Source: Actinomycetes bacterium
Lineage (GTDB): Bacteria > Actinomycetota > Actinomycetes > Actinomycetales > Microbacteriaceae
Reading direction: 5' to 3'
Assembly: GCA_029779645.1 (NCBI GenBank)
Contig: JAKPAC010000010.1
Location: 242,822-306,821, forward strand
DNA: 64,000 nt
Position numbers and translations under genes: made by a program. Below are positions 53,757-64,000 of this stretch, piece after piece. Every line of letters begins with the position of its first letter. Position 1 is the first letter of the stretch. The notes under the pieces are model-generated. The model saw only the letters and a list, made by a program, of their open reading frames with translations. It was not told where the DNA came from and did no database searches.

Positions 53757-55667
53757 TTGTCATACACCGTTCAGAACGTGGTCTTCCCCGCCGAACGCGA
53801 CCCCGACATCCTGCCGCTGTACGTCGACCCCGAGACCTGGGCCACCGTCGACGACGTGCCCGTGCGGCTCTCCCAGCGCGCGCACATGAGCAATGTCCTG
53901 AGCCGCAGCAGCGCCCGCATCCTCCCGGGGCGCCGCGTCTCGTTCGCCACCTATTTCAACGCCTTCCCCGCCTCGTACTGGCAGCACTGGACCAATGTGC
54001 GCGAGGTCACCCTGCGCATTCGCACGAGCGGCCCGGGCACCGTGCTCGTCTATCGCTCCAACGGGCAGGGCATCTCGCAGCGCGTGGAATCGAGAGAGGT
54101 GACCGGCGACGCGACGACCACGCTGGCCCTCCCGCTGTCGACCTTCGGCGACGGCGGCTGGTACTGGTTCGACATCATGGCCGACGACGAACCGCTGACG
54201 TTCAGCCGCGGCGAGTGGACGGTCGAGGTCGACCCCGTGCGCGCGGGCAAGGCCTCGCTCGGCATCACCACCTTCAACAAGCCCGCCTACTGTGTCGAGA
54301 CCCTGCGCGCCCTCGGCGAGAACCCCGATGTGCTCGCCGAGCTCGATCGCGTGTTCCTGACCGACCAGGGCACCGACCGTGTCGACGCCCAGCCCGACTT
54401 CGACGAGGTCGCGGCATCGCTCGGCGGCCAGCTCGTCGTCCTCACCCAGGCGAATCTCGGCGGCTCCGGCGGATTCTCGCGCGCGATGGCCGAGACCCTG
54501 CAGCGCCCCGAGAGCGACTTCGTGCTGCTCCTCGACGACGACGTCAAGATCGAGCCGGAGAGCGTGCTCCGCGCGATCGCCTTCGGCCGCTACACGAGTC
54601 GGCCCACCCTGGTCGGCGCGCATATGTTCGACCTGCTCGACCGCCCGAAGCTCCACGCGTGGGCCGAGGTGGTCGACAACGACCCGTTCATGTGGCGCGC
54701 GCTCTTCAACGACCAGCTGCCGCACGATTTCAGCGTGAGCAATCTGCGGCAGACGCCGTGGCTGCACCAGCGTCTCGACGCCGACTACAACGGCTGGTGG
54801 ATGTGCCTCATCCCGACCGAGGTCATCCGCCAGATCGGGCTCTCGATCCCCGGGTTCATCAAGTGGGATGACGCCGAGTTCTGCCTCCGCGCCGGCGATG
54901 CCGGCTTCCCCACGGTGTCGATGCCCGGCGTCGCGCTCTGGCACGTCTCGTGGGTCGACAAGGACGACACGATCGACTGGCAGGCGTACTTCCACGCCCG
55001 CAACCGCTTCGTCGCGGCACTCCTCCACTCCCGCGAGCGGGACGGCGGCCGACTCATCGTGCACAGCCGACGCGCCGATCTCAAGCACCTGCTCTCGATG
55101 CAGTACTCCGCGGTCGCGCTGCGCCACCGTGCGCTGCGCGACGTCCTGAGCGGACCCGAGCACATGCATGCTCGGCTCGCCACCGCGCTCCCGGATGCCC
55201 GGCGCGTGACGTCCGAGTTTCCCGAGACGCACGTGTTCCGCGCCGGCGACCCGACACCCGTCTCGCGGCGGGGCCGACAGGTCTTTCCCGTCACCCGCAG
55301 TCGCGAGGAGGGCAGCCCCACGGGGCTCTCGCTGCGCGTCTTCATGGTGAAGGCGCTCGTGCGCGGCTGGCTGCGCGGCGGGGCCCCCGCCGATCGGGCG
55401 CGCCCCGACGTCGAGCTGGCCAAGGCCGATGCGACCTGGTGGCACCTGCCCGCCTACAACAGCGCGCTCGTGTCGACGGCCGACGGCTCGGGCAAGACCG
55501 TGTACGTGCGTGACCGGCGCGCGTTCCGCCGGATGCTGCTCGACAGCGTCCGGCTGCACCGCCAGATCACCAAGGAGTGGCCACGCCTTTCGGCGCAGTA
55601 TCGCTCGGCCGCGCCTGAGTTCACCTCGCCGGCCGCATGGCAGCGCGCGTTCGCGACCGACGCGTAG
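53757..55667 (+). CDS. GlfT2-like galactofuranosyltransferase (GT2)
   Basis: TTG start; MSYTVQNVVFPAERDPDILPLYVD...LGITTFNKPAYCVETLRALGENP...LLLDDDVKIEPESVLRA...FIKWDDAEFCLRAGDAGFPTVSMPGVALWHVSW. Confidence 0.88.
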   Translation: MSYTVQNVVFPAERDPDILPLYVDPETWATVDDVPVRLSQRAHMSNVLSRSSARILPGRRVSFATYFNAFPASYWQHWTNVREVTLRIRTSGPGTVLVYRSNGQGISQRVESREVTGDATTTLALPLSTFGDGGWYWFDIMADDEPLTFSRGEWTVEVDPVRAGKASLGITTFNKPAYCVETLRALGENPDVLAELDRVFLTDQGTDRVDAQPDFDEVAASLGGQLVVLTQANLGGSGGFSRAMAETLQRPESDFVLLLDDDVKIEPESVLRAIAFGRYTSRPTLVGAHMFDLLDRPKLHAWAEVVDNDPFMWRALFNDQLPHDFSVSNLRQTPWLHQRLDADYNGWWMCLIPTEVIRQIGLSIPGFIKWDDAEFCLRAGDAGFPTVSMPGVALWHVSWVDKDDTIDWQAYFHARNRFVAALLHSRERDGGRLIVHSRRADLKHLLSMQYSAVALRHRALRDVLSGPEHMHARLATALPDARRVTSEFPETHVFRAGDPTPVSRRGRQVFPVTRSREEGSPTGLSLRVFMVKALVRGWLRGGAPADRARPDVELAKADATWWHLPAYNSALVSTADGSGKTVYVRDRRAFRRMLLDSVRLHRQITKEWPRLSAQYRSAAPEFTSPAAWQRAFATDA

Positions 55668-55717
55668 CGCCCCGCCCTTTTCCCCGCCCACGCCCTCTCA
55701 CCGAAACGTAGCCACAC

Positions 55718-56677
55718 ATGACCTCTGCAGAAGCGTTCGATCCGGCCTCCGCGACGATCGCGATCGTGACGTACAACCGATCGCACCTGCTGCGCGGACT
55801 CCTCGACTCGATCATCGCGATGGACCCGAAGCCCGGGCACGTCGTCGTGATCGACAACGCGTCCTCCGACGACACGACCGAGGTCGTCGAGTCGTACCGT
55901 GAGCGCCTCGGCACCGAGCTCGTCTACCGCCGCCTCGACACCAACACGGGCGGCTCGGGCGGCTTCAGCGAGGGCATGCGCACCGCCTACGACCTCGGCT
56001 CGACCTGGATCTGGCTCATGGACGACGACGTCGAGGTGCTCCCCGACGGCCTCGCCCGCATGGGCAAGTGGGCGCCGCGCTTCAAGAGCATCCAGGGGCG
56101 CCGCTACGACTACGACGGCAGCGAGTTCTACTGGCAGTACCGCCTCTCGATCCCGCTCGGCATCCCGATTCCCTTCGCGCCCGCGGGCTTCGACGAGTCG
56201 GGCTACCGGGTCATGAACTCGGGATGCTTCGAGGGCATGTTCATCCACCGCGACATCGTCGCGAAGATCGGCCTGCCCGACCCGCGCTTCTTCATCTACT
56301 GGGACGACTCGGTCTACGGCTGGCTCGCCTCGCTGCAGACCACGGCCGTCATCGTCGACGAGTTCGTCCTGCGCCGCACGCGCGAGATCAAGCAGTGGGA
56401 CATGGGCATCCGCCATCTCAACGCCTCGAGCAACGCCTACCGCTACTACATCATGCGAAACCGCGCGTTCATCAAGCACTACTTCAAGGCCAACGGCGCC
56501 TACAAGCCGGTGCGCTTCGCGCTCGGCTCGGCGCTGACCTTCGGCAAGGAGCTCGTGCGGCTGGTGTTCGTCGAGCGCACCGTGCGCGGCACGTCGAACC
56601 TGCGCCGCGGCGTCAAGGACGGCCGCGCGCTGGCTCGGGATGCCTCGTGGCAGCCGATGCCGCCGCTGGGGGCCTAG
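55718..56677 (+). CDS. GlfT1-like glycosyltransferase family 2
   Basis: ATIAIVTYNRSHLLRGLLDSIIAMDPKPGHVVVIDNASSDDTTEVVESY...NTGGSGGFSEGMRTAYDLGSTWIWLMDDDVEVLP. Confidence 0.9.
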   Translation: MTSAEAFDPASATIAIVTYNRSHLLRGLLDSIIAMDPKPGHVVVIDNASSDDTTEVVESYRERLGTELVYRRLDTNTGGSGGFSEGMRTAYDLGSTWIWLMDDDVEVLPDGLARMGKWAPRFKSIQGRRYDYDGSEFYWQYRLSIPLGIPIPFAPAGFDESGYRVMNSGCFEGMFIHRDIVAKIGLPDPRFFIYWDDSVYGWLASLQTTAVIVDEFVLRRTREIKQWDMGIRHLNASSNAYRYYIMRNRAFIKHYFKANGAYKPVRFALGSALTFGKELVRLVFVERTVRGTSNLRRGVKDGRALARDASWQPMPPLGA

Positions 56678-56680
56678 CGC

Positions 56681-58501
56681 TCAGTCCCGCGACGCGTCGG
56701 CCGTGAGCAGCTCCATCGAGAGCAGCAGGCCGCGTGCGACCGCGCCGCGAAGGCCCTCGGGCACCACGGTCGCCGGCGATCGCTCGGCCGCTTCGACGTC
56801 GACCAGCAGCCCCGCCGCTGCCAGGTTGGCGAGCTCGTCCGAGAGGGCACCCGCGCCGTCCGCGCCCGCCAGCTCCTCCCCGGGTGCCGTCCCCGCCTCG
56901 GCGCCGACGATGCGAAGCAGCTGCGAGATCGCGGCGGTGGTGCGAGCCCTGCCGCCGGGGCCGCCGACCACGAGCGGTGCGGCGATGGTCTCGGCGACGA
57001 AGATCGCGACGATCTGCTCGGCCAGCTCAAGGGGCGGCGTCTGCGCGGCGCTCCACTCGACTGCGTGCCGCCCGCGACGGGCGCGCGCGGCCGCCGTCTC
57101 GACGATCCCGGCATAGCTCAGGGCGGTCCACCACGCGCGAACGGGCGACGCGGCGCGCACGGCATCCGCCTCAGCACCGGTCCCGCCGTCTGCAGCGGCG
57201 CCCAGCAGCTCGGCGATCCGAGGGTGGTCCTCGGCGCGGATCTCACCCTGTTCGGTGACCTCCTTGCTTCGGCCGATCCAGTCCAGCATCCCCCCGACGC
57301 CCGTGATGATCCGCAGCTCGGCGAGCGCCGCGCCGCGCGCGCCCGGGTCGACGGCATCCGCAGCGGCGAGCACGCGGCGGAGGGCCGCCGTGCCCGCGCC
57401 GCGGCGGAGCGCGTGCTCCGCGGTCACCCGCGCGCCCTCCCAAGCCTCGGCATCGTCGCCGCGACCGCTCCGAAACCCGGCATAGTCACGCAGCGTCGCG
57501 AGCGCGTTCTGCTCGAGCTCACCCGTGTCGGCCGCCGTTGCCTCGCGCAGCAGCTCGGCGAAGGGCGCGACCGCCCCGGGCTGCCCGAGGTCGATGCCGC
57601 GGAGGCCGCCGAGCTCGCGCATCTTGCCCAGCATCGCAAGCTCATCGCCCACGCTCGGCGCCGCGATCTCGTCCTGCGCGGCGAGCCACGCCTCGAACTC
57701 GGCCGCGAGCGGGTCCTCGACCGGGACCGCAGGTGCGCGCACGGGGCGGGGCCGTGGCGGCGTCTTGCCGCGGACGAAGCTCTGCCCGCCGGCACCAGCC
57801 TGCGCGGCGGCGCGGGCGAGCGCGGCCTCGACATCCGCATCGTCGACGAGAGATGCCGCGAGCACCGCCTCGATCGGCGCGCCTGCGCTGCTCGCCCGGG
57901 CGGCCGCCGCGGCGGCGACGCCAAGGGCCACGCCCTCGAGGATCACGGGCCCGCTGCGGCGGCGCCGCAGCGCCTCCAGCGAGCCGAACGCGCGGCCGCG
58001 CCGGGCCAGCCCGACGAGGTCGCGAGCCACCGAACGGGCGGGCTTGCCGCCCCACCCGGCGATCGGCGCCACGGCGAGCGCGTCGGTCAGCGCGGCATCG
58101 GTGAACCAGTCGTCCAGCACGCTCGCGCCGGTGCCGATCACGTGCGCGATCGCCGGCGCGTCGCCCTTGGGCTCGGCCTCCACCTCGCCCAGCACCCCTC
58201 GGGCAGCCTCCTGGTCTCCCCCGGCGAGCGCCTCGGCGAATCGGCGCAGCGCGACCAGCGCGCCCGTGCGCCGCGCGCCGACCGGGCTGAGCACCGAGAT
58301 CCGGTGCTGCGCCGCCGCCCGCGCGAGCGCCTCGTTCACGCCCGCGATCCCGCCGCCCCCGGCCTCGCTCAGCTCGATCCCCTGCTCCTCGAGCATCGGG
58401 GCGAGACCGGCCACCAGCGACTCCTCGTGCGAGGAGGGTCGCGCGGCCGCCGCAGCTGCCTGCTCGGGAACGGTCTCGGGTGCGTCGGAGAATGTGGTCA
58501 C
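56681..58501 (-). CDS. Uncharacterised Ala-rich 606-aa protein
   Basis: Uninterrupted ORF from GTG; TAGTCT-N7-GTG upstream; ends 3 bp from the convergent GlfT1-like stop. No family recognised. Confidence 0.75.
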   Translation of the reverse strand: MTTFSDAPETVPEQAAAAAARPSSHEESLVAGLAPMLEEQGIELSEAGGGGIAGVNEALARAAAQHRISVLSPVGARRTGALVALRRFAEALAGGDQEAARGVLGEVEAEPKGDAPAIAHVIGTGASVLDDWFTDAALTDALAVAPIAGWGGKPARSVARDLVGLARRGRAFGSLEALRRRRSGPVILEGVALGVAAAAAARASSAGAPIEAVLAASLVDDADVEAALARAAAQAGAGGQSFVRGKTPPRPRPVRAPAVPVEDPLAAEFEAWLAAQDEIAAPSVGDELAMLGKMRELGGLRGIDLGQPGAVAPFAELLREATAADTGELEQNALATLRDYAGFRSGRGDDAEAWEGARVTAEHALRRGAGTAALRRVLAAADAVDPGARGAALAELRIITGVGGMLDWIGRSKEVTEQGEIRAEDHPRIAELLGAAADGGTGAEADAVRAASPVRAWWTALSYAGIVETAAARARRGRHAVEWSAAQTPPLELAEQIVAIFVAETIAAPLVVGGPGGRARTTAAISQLLRIVGAEAGTAPGEELAGADGAGALSDELANLAAAGLLVDVEAAERSPATVVPEGLRGAVARGLLLSMELLTADASRD

Positions 58502-58562
58502 GCCAGCCAGACTATCGAGCGCGGCGCCGGTGTGACCAAGACCGGTCGCGCCCCGTGCCGCG

Positions 58563-59342
58563 CTAGACCTGCGTCGGCTTGATGTCGCGGTTGTACCTGT
58601 CGAGCACGTCGGCGATCGGGCCGTCCATCTTCAGCCGCCCGCGATCGAGGTAGAGCCCGCGGGTGCAGAAGCGGCGCAGGTCACGCTCGTTGTGCGAGAC
58701 GAAGAAGAGCGTGCGCCCCTCGGCGAGCAGCTCGTCGATGCGCCGGTAGCACTTGTCGCGGAACGCCTTGTCGCCGACGGCGAGCACCTCGTCGACGAGC
58801 AGGATCGGCTCGTCGAGCTGCGAGACGACGGAGAAGGCGAGACGCACCTTCATGCCGTTCGAGAGGTGCTTGTAAGGGGTGGCGATGAAGTCGGCGATCT
58901 CGGCGAACTCGATGATCGAGTCGAATCGAGCGGCGATCTGCTCGCGGTTCATGCCGTGCAGGCCCGCCGTCAGCCGGACGTTGTCGCGCACGCTGAGGTC
59001 GCCGACGAAGCCGCCGGTGATCTCGATCAGGGGCGCCACCCCGCCGTGCACGTCGACCCGCCCCTCGTCGGGGAGCAGGACGCCGGTGACGAGCTTCAGC
59101 AGGGTCGACTTGCCCTGCCCGTTGCGCCCCACGACCCCGATCGATTCGCCGGGTCGCACCGTGAACGACACATCGCGAAGCGGCCAGAACTCCCCCGGCT
59201 TCGTACGCCGCGCGCGCCCGGCGAGGAGGTCCTTGAAGGAGCGTCGGCCGCGCCGGTTGCGGCGGAAGCGGATGCCGAGGCCATCGACCTCGATCGCATA
59301 CGTGCCGGTGATGGGGGTGCCGGCGGTTGTGGCATCCACCAT
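58563..59342 (-). CDS. ABC transporter ATP-binding protein, polysaccharide export (Wzt/TagH type)
   Basis: LRDVSFTVRPGESIGVVGRNGQGKSTLLKLVTGVLLPDEGRVDVHGGVAPLIEI...HLSNGMKVRLAFSVVSQLDEPILLVDEVLAVGD. Confidence 0.94.
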   Translation of the reverse strand: MVDATTAGTPITGTYAIEVDGLGIRFRRNRRGRRSFKDLLAGRARRTKPGEFWPLRDVSFTVRPGESIGVVGRNGQGKSTLLKLVTGVLLPDEGRVDVHGGVAPLIEITGGFVGDLSVRDNVRLTAGLHGMNREQIAARFDSIIEFAEIADFIATPYKHLSNGMKVRLAFSVVSQLDEPILLVDEVLAVGDKAFRDKCYRRIDELLAEGRTLFFVSHNERDLRRFCTRGLYLDRGRLKMDGPIADVLDRYNRDIKPTQV

Positions 59343-60127
59343 CACAGCTCCTTCAGGACGGTCGGCTCGAGGCGGCGGAAGACGAACACTCCCAGCACGA
59401 GCGCCGCCACGCTCAGGATGGCGCTGACGATGACGGCGAGCGCATCGAACTGCTCGGGGAAGAACCCGGTGCGGTAGAGCGAGAAGATGCCCGAGAGCGG
59501 GTTGAACGCCGCGATCTGCTGGAACACCGTCCCGGGCAGATCCGAGAGCCCATAGATGACCGGCGAGGCGTAGAACAGCACGCGCAGCACGAGCTTCGTG
59601 GCCCGCTCGAGATCGCGGTAGAGCACGACCAGCGGGGCCACGATGAGCCCGATCCCGATCGTGAGCATCGTCTGCAGCACGATCGCCACGGGGAACCACA
59701 GCAGTCCCCACCCGACCGTCGCCCCGGCGAAGATCGCGAAGAGCGCGAGGATCGGCAGCGAGAGCAGAAACTCGATGCCCTTCGCCAGCACGATCCGGTT
59801 CACCCAGATCGAGCGCGGGATCGCCGTCGAGCGCACGAGGCGAGCGTCTTTGAGGAACGCCCGAGTGAAGTCGCCGACCGCGCCGTTGAACCACACCCAC
59901 GGCAGCAGCGCGGTGAGCAGGAACACGATGTAGGGCTCGGCCCCGACCCCGCGCTGGAACACCTGCGTGAAGATGAACCAGTAGATCAGGCTCATCAGCA
60001 GCGGGTCGAGCACCGACCAGAGGTATCCCAGCACGCTCGTCGAATAGCGCACCCGCAGGTCGCGGGCGCTGAGCAGCCAGAGGGGCTGCCAATAGCGCTG
60101 CGGGCGCGATCGCGAAGTCGTGGCCAC
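59342..60127 (-). CDS. ABC transporter permease, polysaccharide export (Wzm/TagG type)
   Basis: LWLLSARDLRVRYSTSVLGYLWSVLDPLLMSLIYWFIFTQVFQRGVG; GTG start. Confidence 0.93.
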   Translation of the reverse strand: MATTSRSRPQRYWQPLWLLSARDLRVRYSTSVLGYLWSVLDPLLMSLIYWFIFTQVFQRGVGAEPYIVFLLTALLPWVWFNGAVGDFTRAFLKDARLVRSTAIPRSIWVNRIVLAKGIEFLLSLPILALFAIFAGATVGWGLLWFPVAIVLQTMLTIGIGLIVAPLVVLYRDLERATKLVLRVLFYASPVIYGLSDLPGTVFQQIAAFNPLSGIFSLYRTGFFPEQFDALAVIVSAILSVAALVLGVFVFRRLEPTVLKEL

Positions 60128-60137
60128 GAGTCCGAGC

Positions 60138-61352
<1,215 letters not shown>

Positions 61353-61450
61353 CTATCGCCGCACACCTGCCTGCCGGTCGCACACACCGGGCATGCCTGC
61401 GCGCATGCAACTGCAGAAGCATCCCGCCGGTGACGCGCTCCCGGACCAGC

Positions 61451-62125
61451 TCAGCAGAAGTCCCAGTACCGAGTCGGCCGTTCTTGCACGGTGAACTGCT
61501 CCACCGCGCCTTCGAAGAAGAGGAAGGTGAGGTACTGCGTACTGCCCGACGACGCGTTGCCTGACACCACAAAGCGACCGTTGATCTCTTCCATGCTGCC
61601 GCCAGGGAACGCCGACTGCACATCCGCCAGCGTGGAGCCGATGCCGATGCCATCGATCGTTCGCGGCGATCCGGCCCGTTGCTCGACTGAAAGCACGCCG
61701 CCCCCCACTGTGACAACGCCCATCCGATCGGTACCCTCATCGGAGTACAGCACGATCGGCGCAGCGCGGGCGGAAGCAAAGTTGACCGCGGTGCTCTCAC
61801 AGCTTCCCGGAGGCTGGGTCGCATACGCCGCAGCCACCAGTGCATCGCTCGCCTCGGCAATCGACCCGCCGACGCGGATCGGGCCGACGCCGTCCAGGTC
61901 GACGATCCACGTCGCAGGGTCGGAGCCCGGTTCGGCCGGCGGAGCGGCTTCGGACGGCCCCAGCGTCGGCATCGGGCTCGCGGGTGCCGGAGAAGCCTGG
62001 CTCGCTCCGGCACTCGGCTCGGTCGGGGCCTCAGCCGACGGTGCGCAGCCTGCGAGCGCGATCGCCCCCGCAGCGAGAGCGCCCAGTACCCGTACCGCGC
62101 GCGTTGCAACAATGCCCATGTTCAA
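61451..62125 (-). CDS. Predicted lipoprotein, unknown function
   Basis: MNMGIVATRAVRVLGALAAGAIALAGCAPSAEAPTEPSAG; lipobox ALAGC, Pro/Ser/Ala linker. Confidence 0.75.
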   Translation of the reverse strand: MNMGIVATRAVRVLGALAAGAIALAGCAPSAEAPTEPSAGASQASPAPASPMPTLGPSEAAPPAEPGSDPATWIVDLDGVGPIRVGGSIAEASDALVAAAYATQPPGSCESTAVNFASARAAPIVLYSDEGTDRMGVVTVGGGVLSVEQRAGSPRTIDGIGIGSTLADVQSAFPGGSMEEINGRFVVSGNASSGSTQYLTFLFFEGAVEQFTVQERPTRYWDFC

Positions 62126-62207
62126 CCCCCTCGTACGGCGAAGCTAGCAGGTCGCCGCTCCGCGGGCAGTCTGCGCAGGGGGCGACACGCCATAGGGTAA
62201 AGGTGCC

Positions 62208-63098
62208 ATGACCATCGAAATCTTCGTGCCGTTCTGGGGCGAGCCGGCCCTCCTGTACGAGACCGTCGCGTCTGTACGGGCCCAATCGGATCCCGATTGG
62301 CGGCTCGTCGTCATTGACGACTGCTACCCGGATGCAACGGTCGCCGCGCACTTCGCAGGGATCGAGGATGCGCGCATCACCTATACGCGCAACGCCAAGA
62401 ACCTCGGGATCACCGAGAACTATCGTGAGGCGATCCGCCGCGCGACGACCGAGCACATCGTGATCCTCGGCTGCGATGATCTGCTGCATCCGAACTATCT
62501 CGAGGTCGTGCGCCACGCCCTGACCCTCGTTCCCGATGCCGACGTGGTACAGCCCGGCGTGCGGGTGGTCGACGGCCGCGGCACGCCGGTGCTCCCGCTG
62601 GCCGACCGGGTGAAGCAGCGAGTGCTCGCACCGCGCGGGCACGAGGGCGTGGCGGTGCTGCGCGGCGAGCGCATGGCCACGAGCCTGATTCGCGGCGACT
62701 GGCTGTACTGGCCGTCGCTGGCGTTTCGCACCTCGACCCTCAAGCGCATCGACTTCCGGGATGGCCTGCCGATCATCCAGGACCTGGCGCTGCTGATGGA
62801 CATCGCGTTCGACGGCGGCTCGCTGGTCTATGCGCCGACGCTCGCGTTCTCGTATCGTCGGCACCAGGAGAGCGCCTCGCAGCGCACGCTGCTGGATGGC
62901 GAGCGGTTCCGAGACGAGCGCGCCTACTACCGAGACGCAGCGCGGCTCGCGAAGGCCAAGGGCTGGCGCCGCACGCGCCGCACCGCGCGGATTCGACTCA
63001 TGTCGCGGCTGCACGGCGTCGCCGAGCTCCCCGGCGTCCTCCGGCACGGCACCGCCACCGGGCTACAATCGACGCTGGCGCATATCTTCGCGCCCTGA
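62208..63098 (+). CDS. Glycosyltransferase family 2 protein
   Basis: MTIEIFVPFWGEPALLYETVASVRAQSDPDWRLVVIDDCYPDATVAAHF...NLGITENYREAIRRATTEHIVILGCDDLLHPNYL. Confidence 0.9.
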   Translation: MTIEIFVPFWGEPALLYETVASVRAQSDPDWRLVVIDDCYPDATVAAHFAGIEDARITYTRNAKNLGITENYREAIRRATTEHIVILGCDDLLHPNYLEVVRHALTLVPDADVVQPGVRVVDGRGTPVLPLADRVKQRVLAPRGHEGVAVLRGERMATSLIRGDWLYWPSLAFRTSTLKRIDFRDGLPIIQDLALLMDIAFDGGSLVYAPTLAFSYRRHQESASQRTLLDGERFRDERAYYRDAARLAKAKGWRRTRRTARIRLMSRLHGVAELPGVLRHGTATGLQSTLAHIFAP

Positions 63099-63170
63099 CC
63101 GCGCTGAGCACGCTCGGCACCGACGCAGTCACGTTGCAGGGGACGCAACTGACGACGGGAGATGCTACCC

Positions 63171-64000
63171 ATGACCGACCACGTCTTGATCACTGGCGGG
63201 GCAGGCTTCATCGGCACTCGCCTGGCCCGTCGCTTCGTGGATGCGGGCGCGACGGTCACGGTGCTCGACGCGCTCATCTCGCAGGTGCACGGCGACGACC
63301 CGGAGACGACGTCCCCCTTGCTGCGGTCGCTCGATGGCGTCGCGACCGTGCTGCACGGCAGCGTCACGTCGAAGGATGCGCTTCGCGCGGCCCTCGCTGG
63401 CGCGACGATGGTCGTGCACCTCGCCGCCGAGACGGGCACGGGCCAGTCGATGTACGAGATCGATCGCTACGTCGAGACGAATGTCGGCGGCACGTCGAAG
63501 CTGCTCGATCTGCTCGCCAACGAGCCGACCACCGTGCGACGCCTGGTCATCGCATCGTCGCGATCCGTGTACGGCGAAGGCTCGTACCGGACGCCCGAAG
63601 GCGCCATCGTCTATCCGCCGCATCGCGACGACGCGGCGATGGCCGCGGGCGACTTCGACGTGCGACTCCCGGGCCATGGTCCCCTGGTCATGGTGCCCAC
63701 CGATGAGTCGGCGAAGCTGCATCCTTCGTCTGTGTACGGGATCACGAAGCAGATGCAGGAGTCGCTCATCATGACGGTCGCGCCGACGCTCGGCATCGAG
63801 CCCGTGTCGCTGCGGTATCAGAACGTGTACGGCCCCGGGCAGTCGCTCAAGAATCCGTATACGGGCATCCTCTCGATCTTCTCGACCCTGATCCGTCAGG
63901 GCAAAGAGATCAACATCTTCGAGGACGGGCTTGAAAGCCGCGACTTCGTGTACATCGACGACGTCGTCGAGGCGACATTTCTCGCGACCATGGCGCCGAA
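63171..64000 (+). CDS. NAD-dependent epimerase/dehydratase (extended SDR), partial at window end
   Basis: MTDHVLITGGAGFIGTRLARRFVDAGATVTVLDAL...VYGITKQMQESLIMTVAPTLGIEPVSLRYQNVYGPGQSLKNPYTG...DGLESRDFVYIDDVV; still open at 64000. Confidence 0.92.
   Translation, partial: MTDHVLITGGAGFIGTRLARRFVDAGATVTVLDALISQVHGDDPETTSPLLRSLDGVATVLHGSVTSKDALRAALAGATMVVHLAAETGTGQSMYEIDRYVETNVGGTSKLLDLLANEPTTVRRLVIASSRSVYGEGSYRTPEGAIVYPPHRDDAAMAAGDFDVRLPGHGPLVMVPTDESAKLHPSSVYGITKQMQESLIMTVAPTLGIEPVSLRYQNVYGPGQSLKNPYTGILSIFSTLIRQGKEINIFEDGLESRDFVYIDDVVEATFLATMAP

Overview
High-GC actinobacterial chromosomal window, most like Microbacteriaceae (Microbacterium-like) by gene content. It is almost entirely coding; I see no mobile element, prophage or CRISPR array. 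Left part: prmC(partial), cysK-cysE, prfA, rho, thrB-thrC-hom-lysA, a DUF2993-like gene, argS and tRNA-Arg(CCG). Next: epimerase, a SugE/Gdx SMR exporter preceded by an RNA motif matching the guanidine-III (ykkC-III) riboswitch, a CPBP-like protein, trmB, DUF3097, TPM protein, pspA, arginase-like, HEXXH protein, and a stand-alone SIP-domain protein behind a DtxR/IdeR-like box. Middle: lpqB-mtrB-mtrA, then a DUF4129/DUF4350/MoxR/DUF58 operon separated from its usual SpoIIM/RDD partners by an aqpZ-katG-furA block. Then ahcY, a tripartite MacAB-like ABC exporter, DUF3499, metallopeptidase, DUF5719, a giant GT2, whiB and manA. Right end: a galactofuran/cell-surface polysaccharide locus (two O-antigen-ligase-like proteins, GlfT2-like, GlfT1-like, Wzm/Wzt ABC, glf, GT2, epimerase). 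Most notable: the guanidine-III riboswitch candidate; many TAnnnT-N6..9-start arrangements suggesting leaderless transcripts, including two genes whose start codons are only 16 bp apart; Fur and IdeR operator candidates overlapping promoters; hexanucleotide repeat tracts, three inside coding sequence and one directly after lpqB; and a 606-aa unknown protein inside the galactan locus. No wholly new system could be established from sequence alone.
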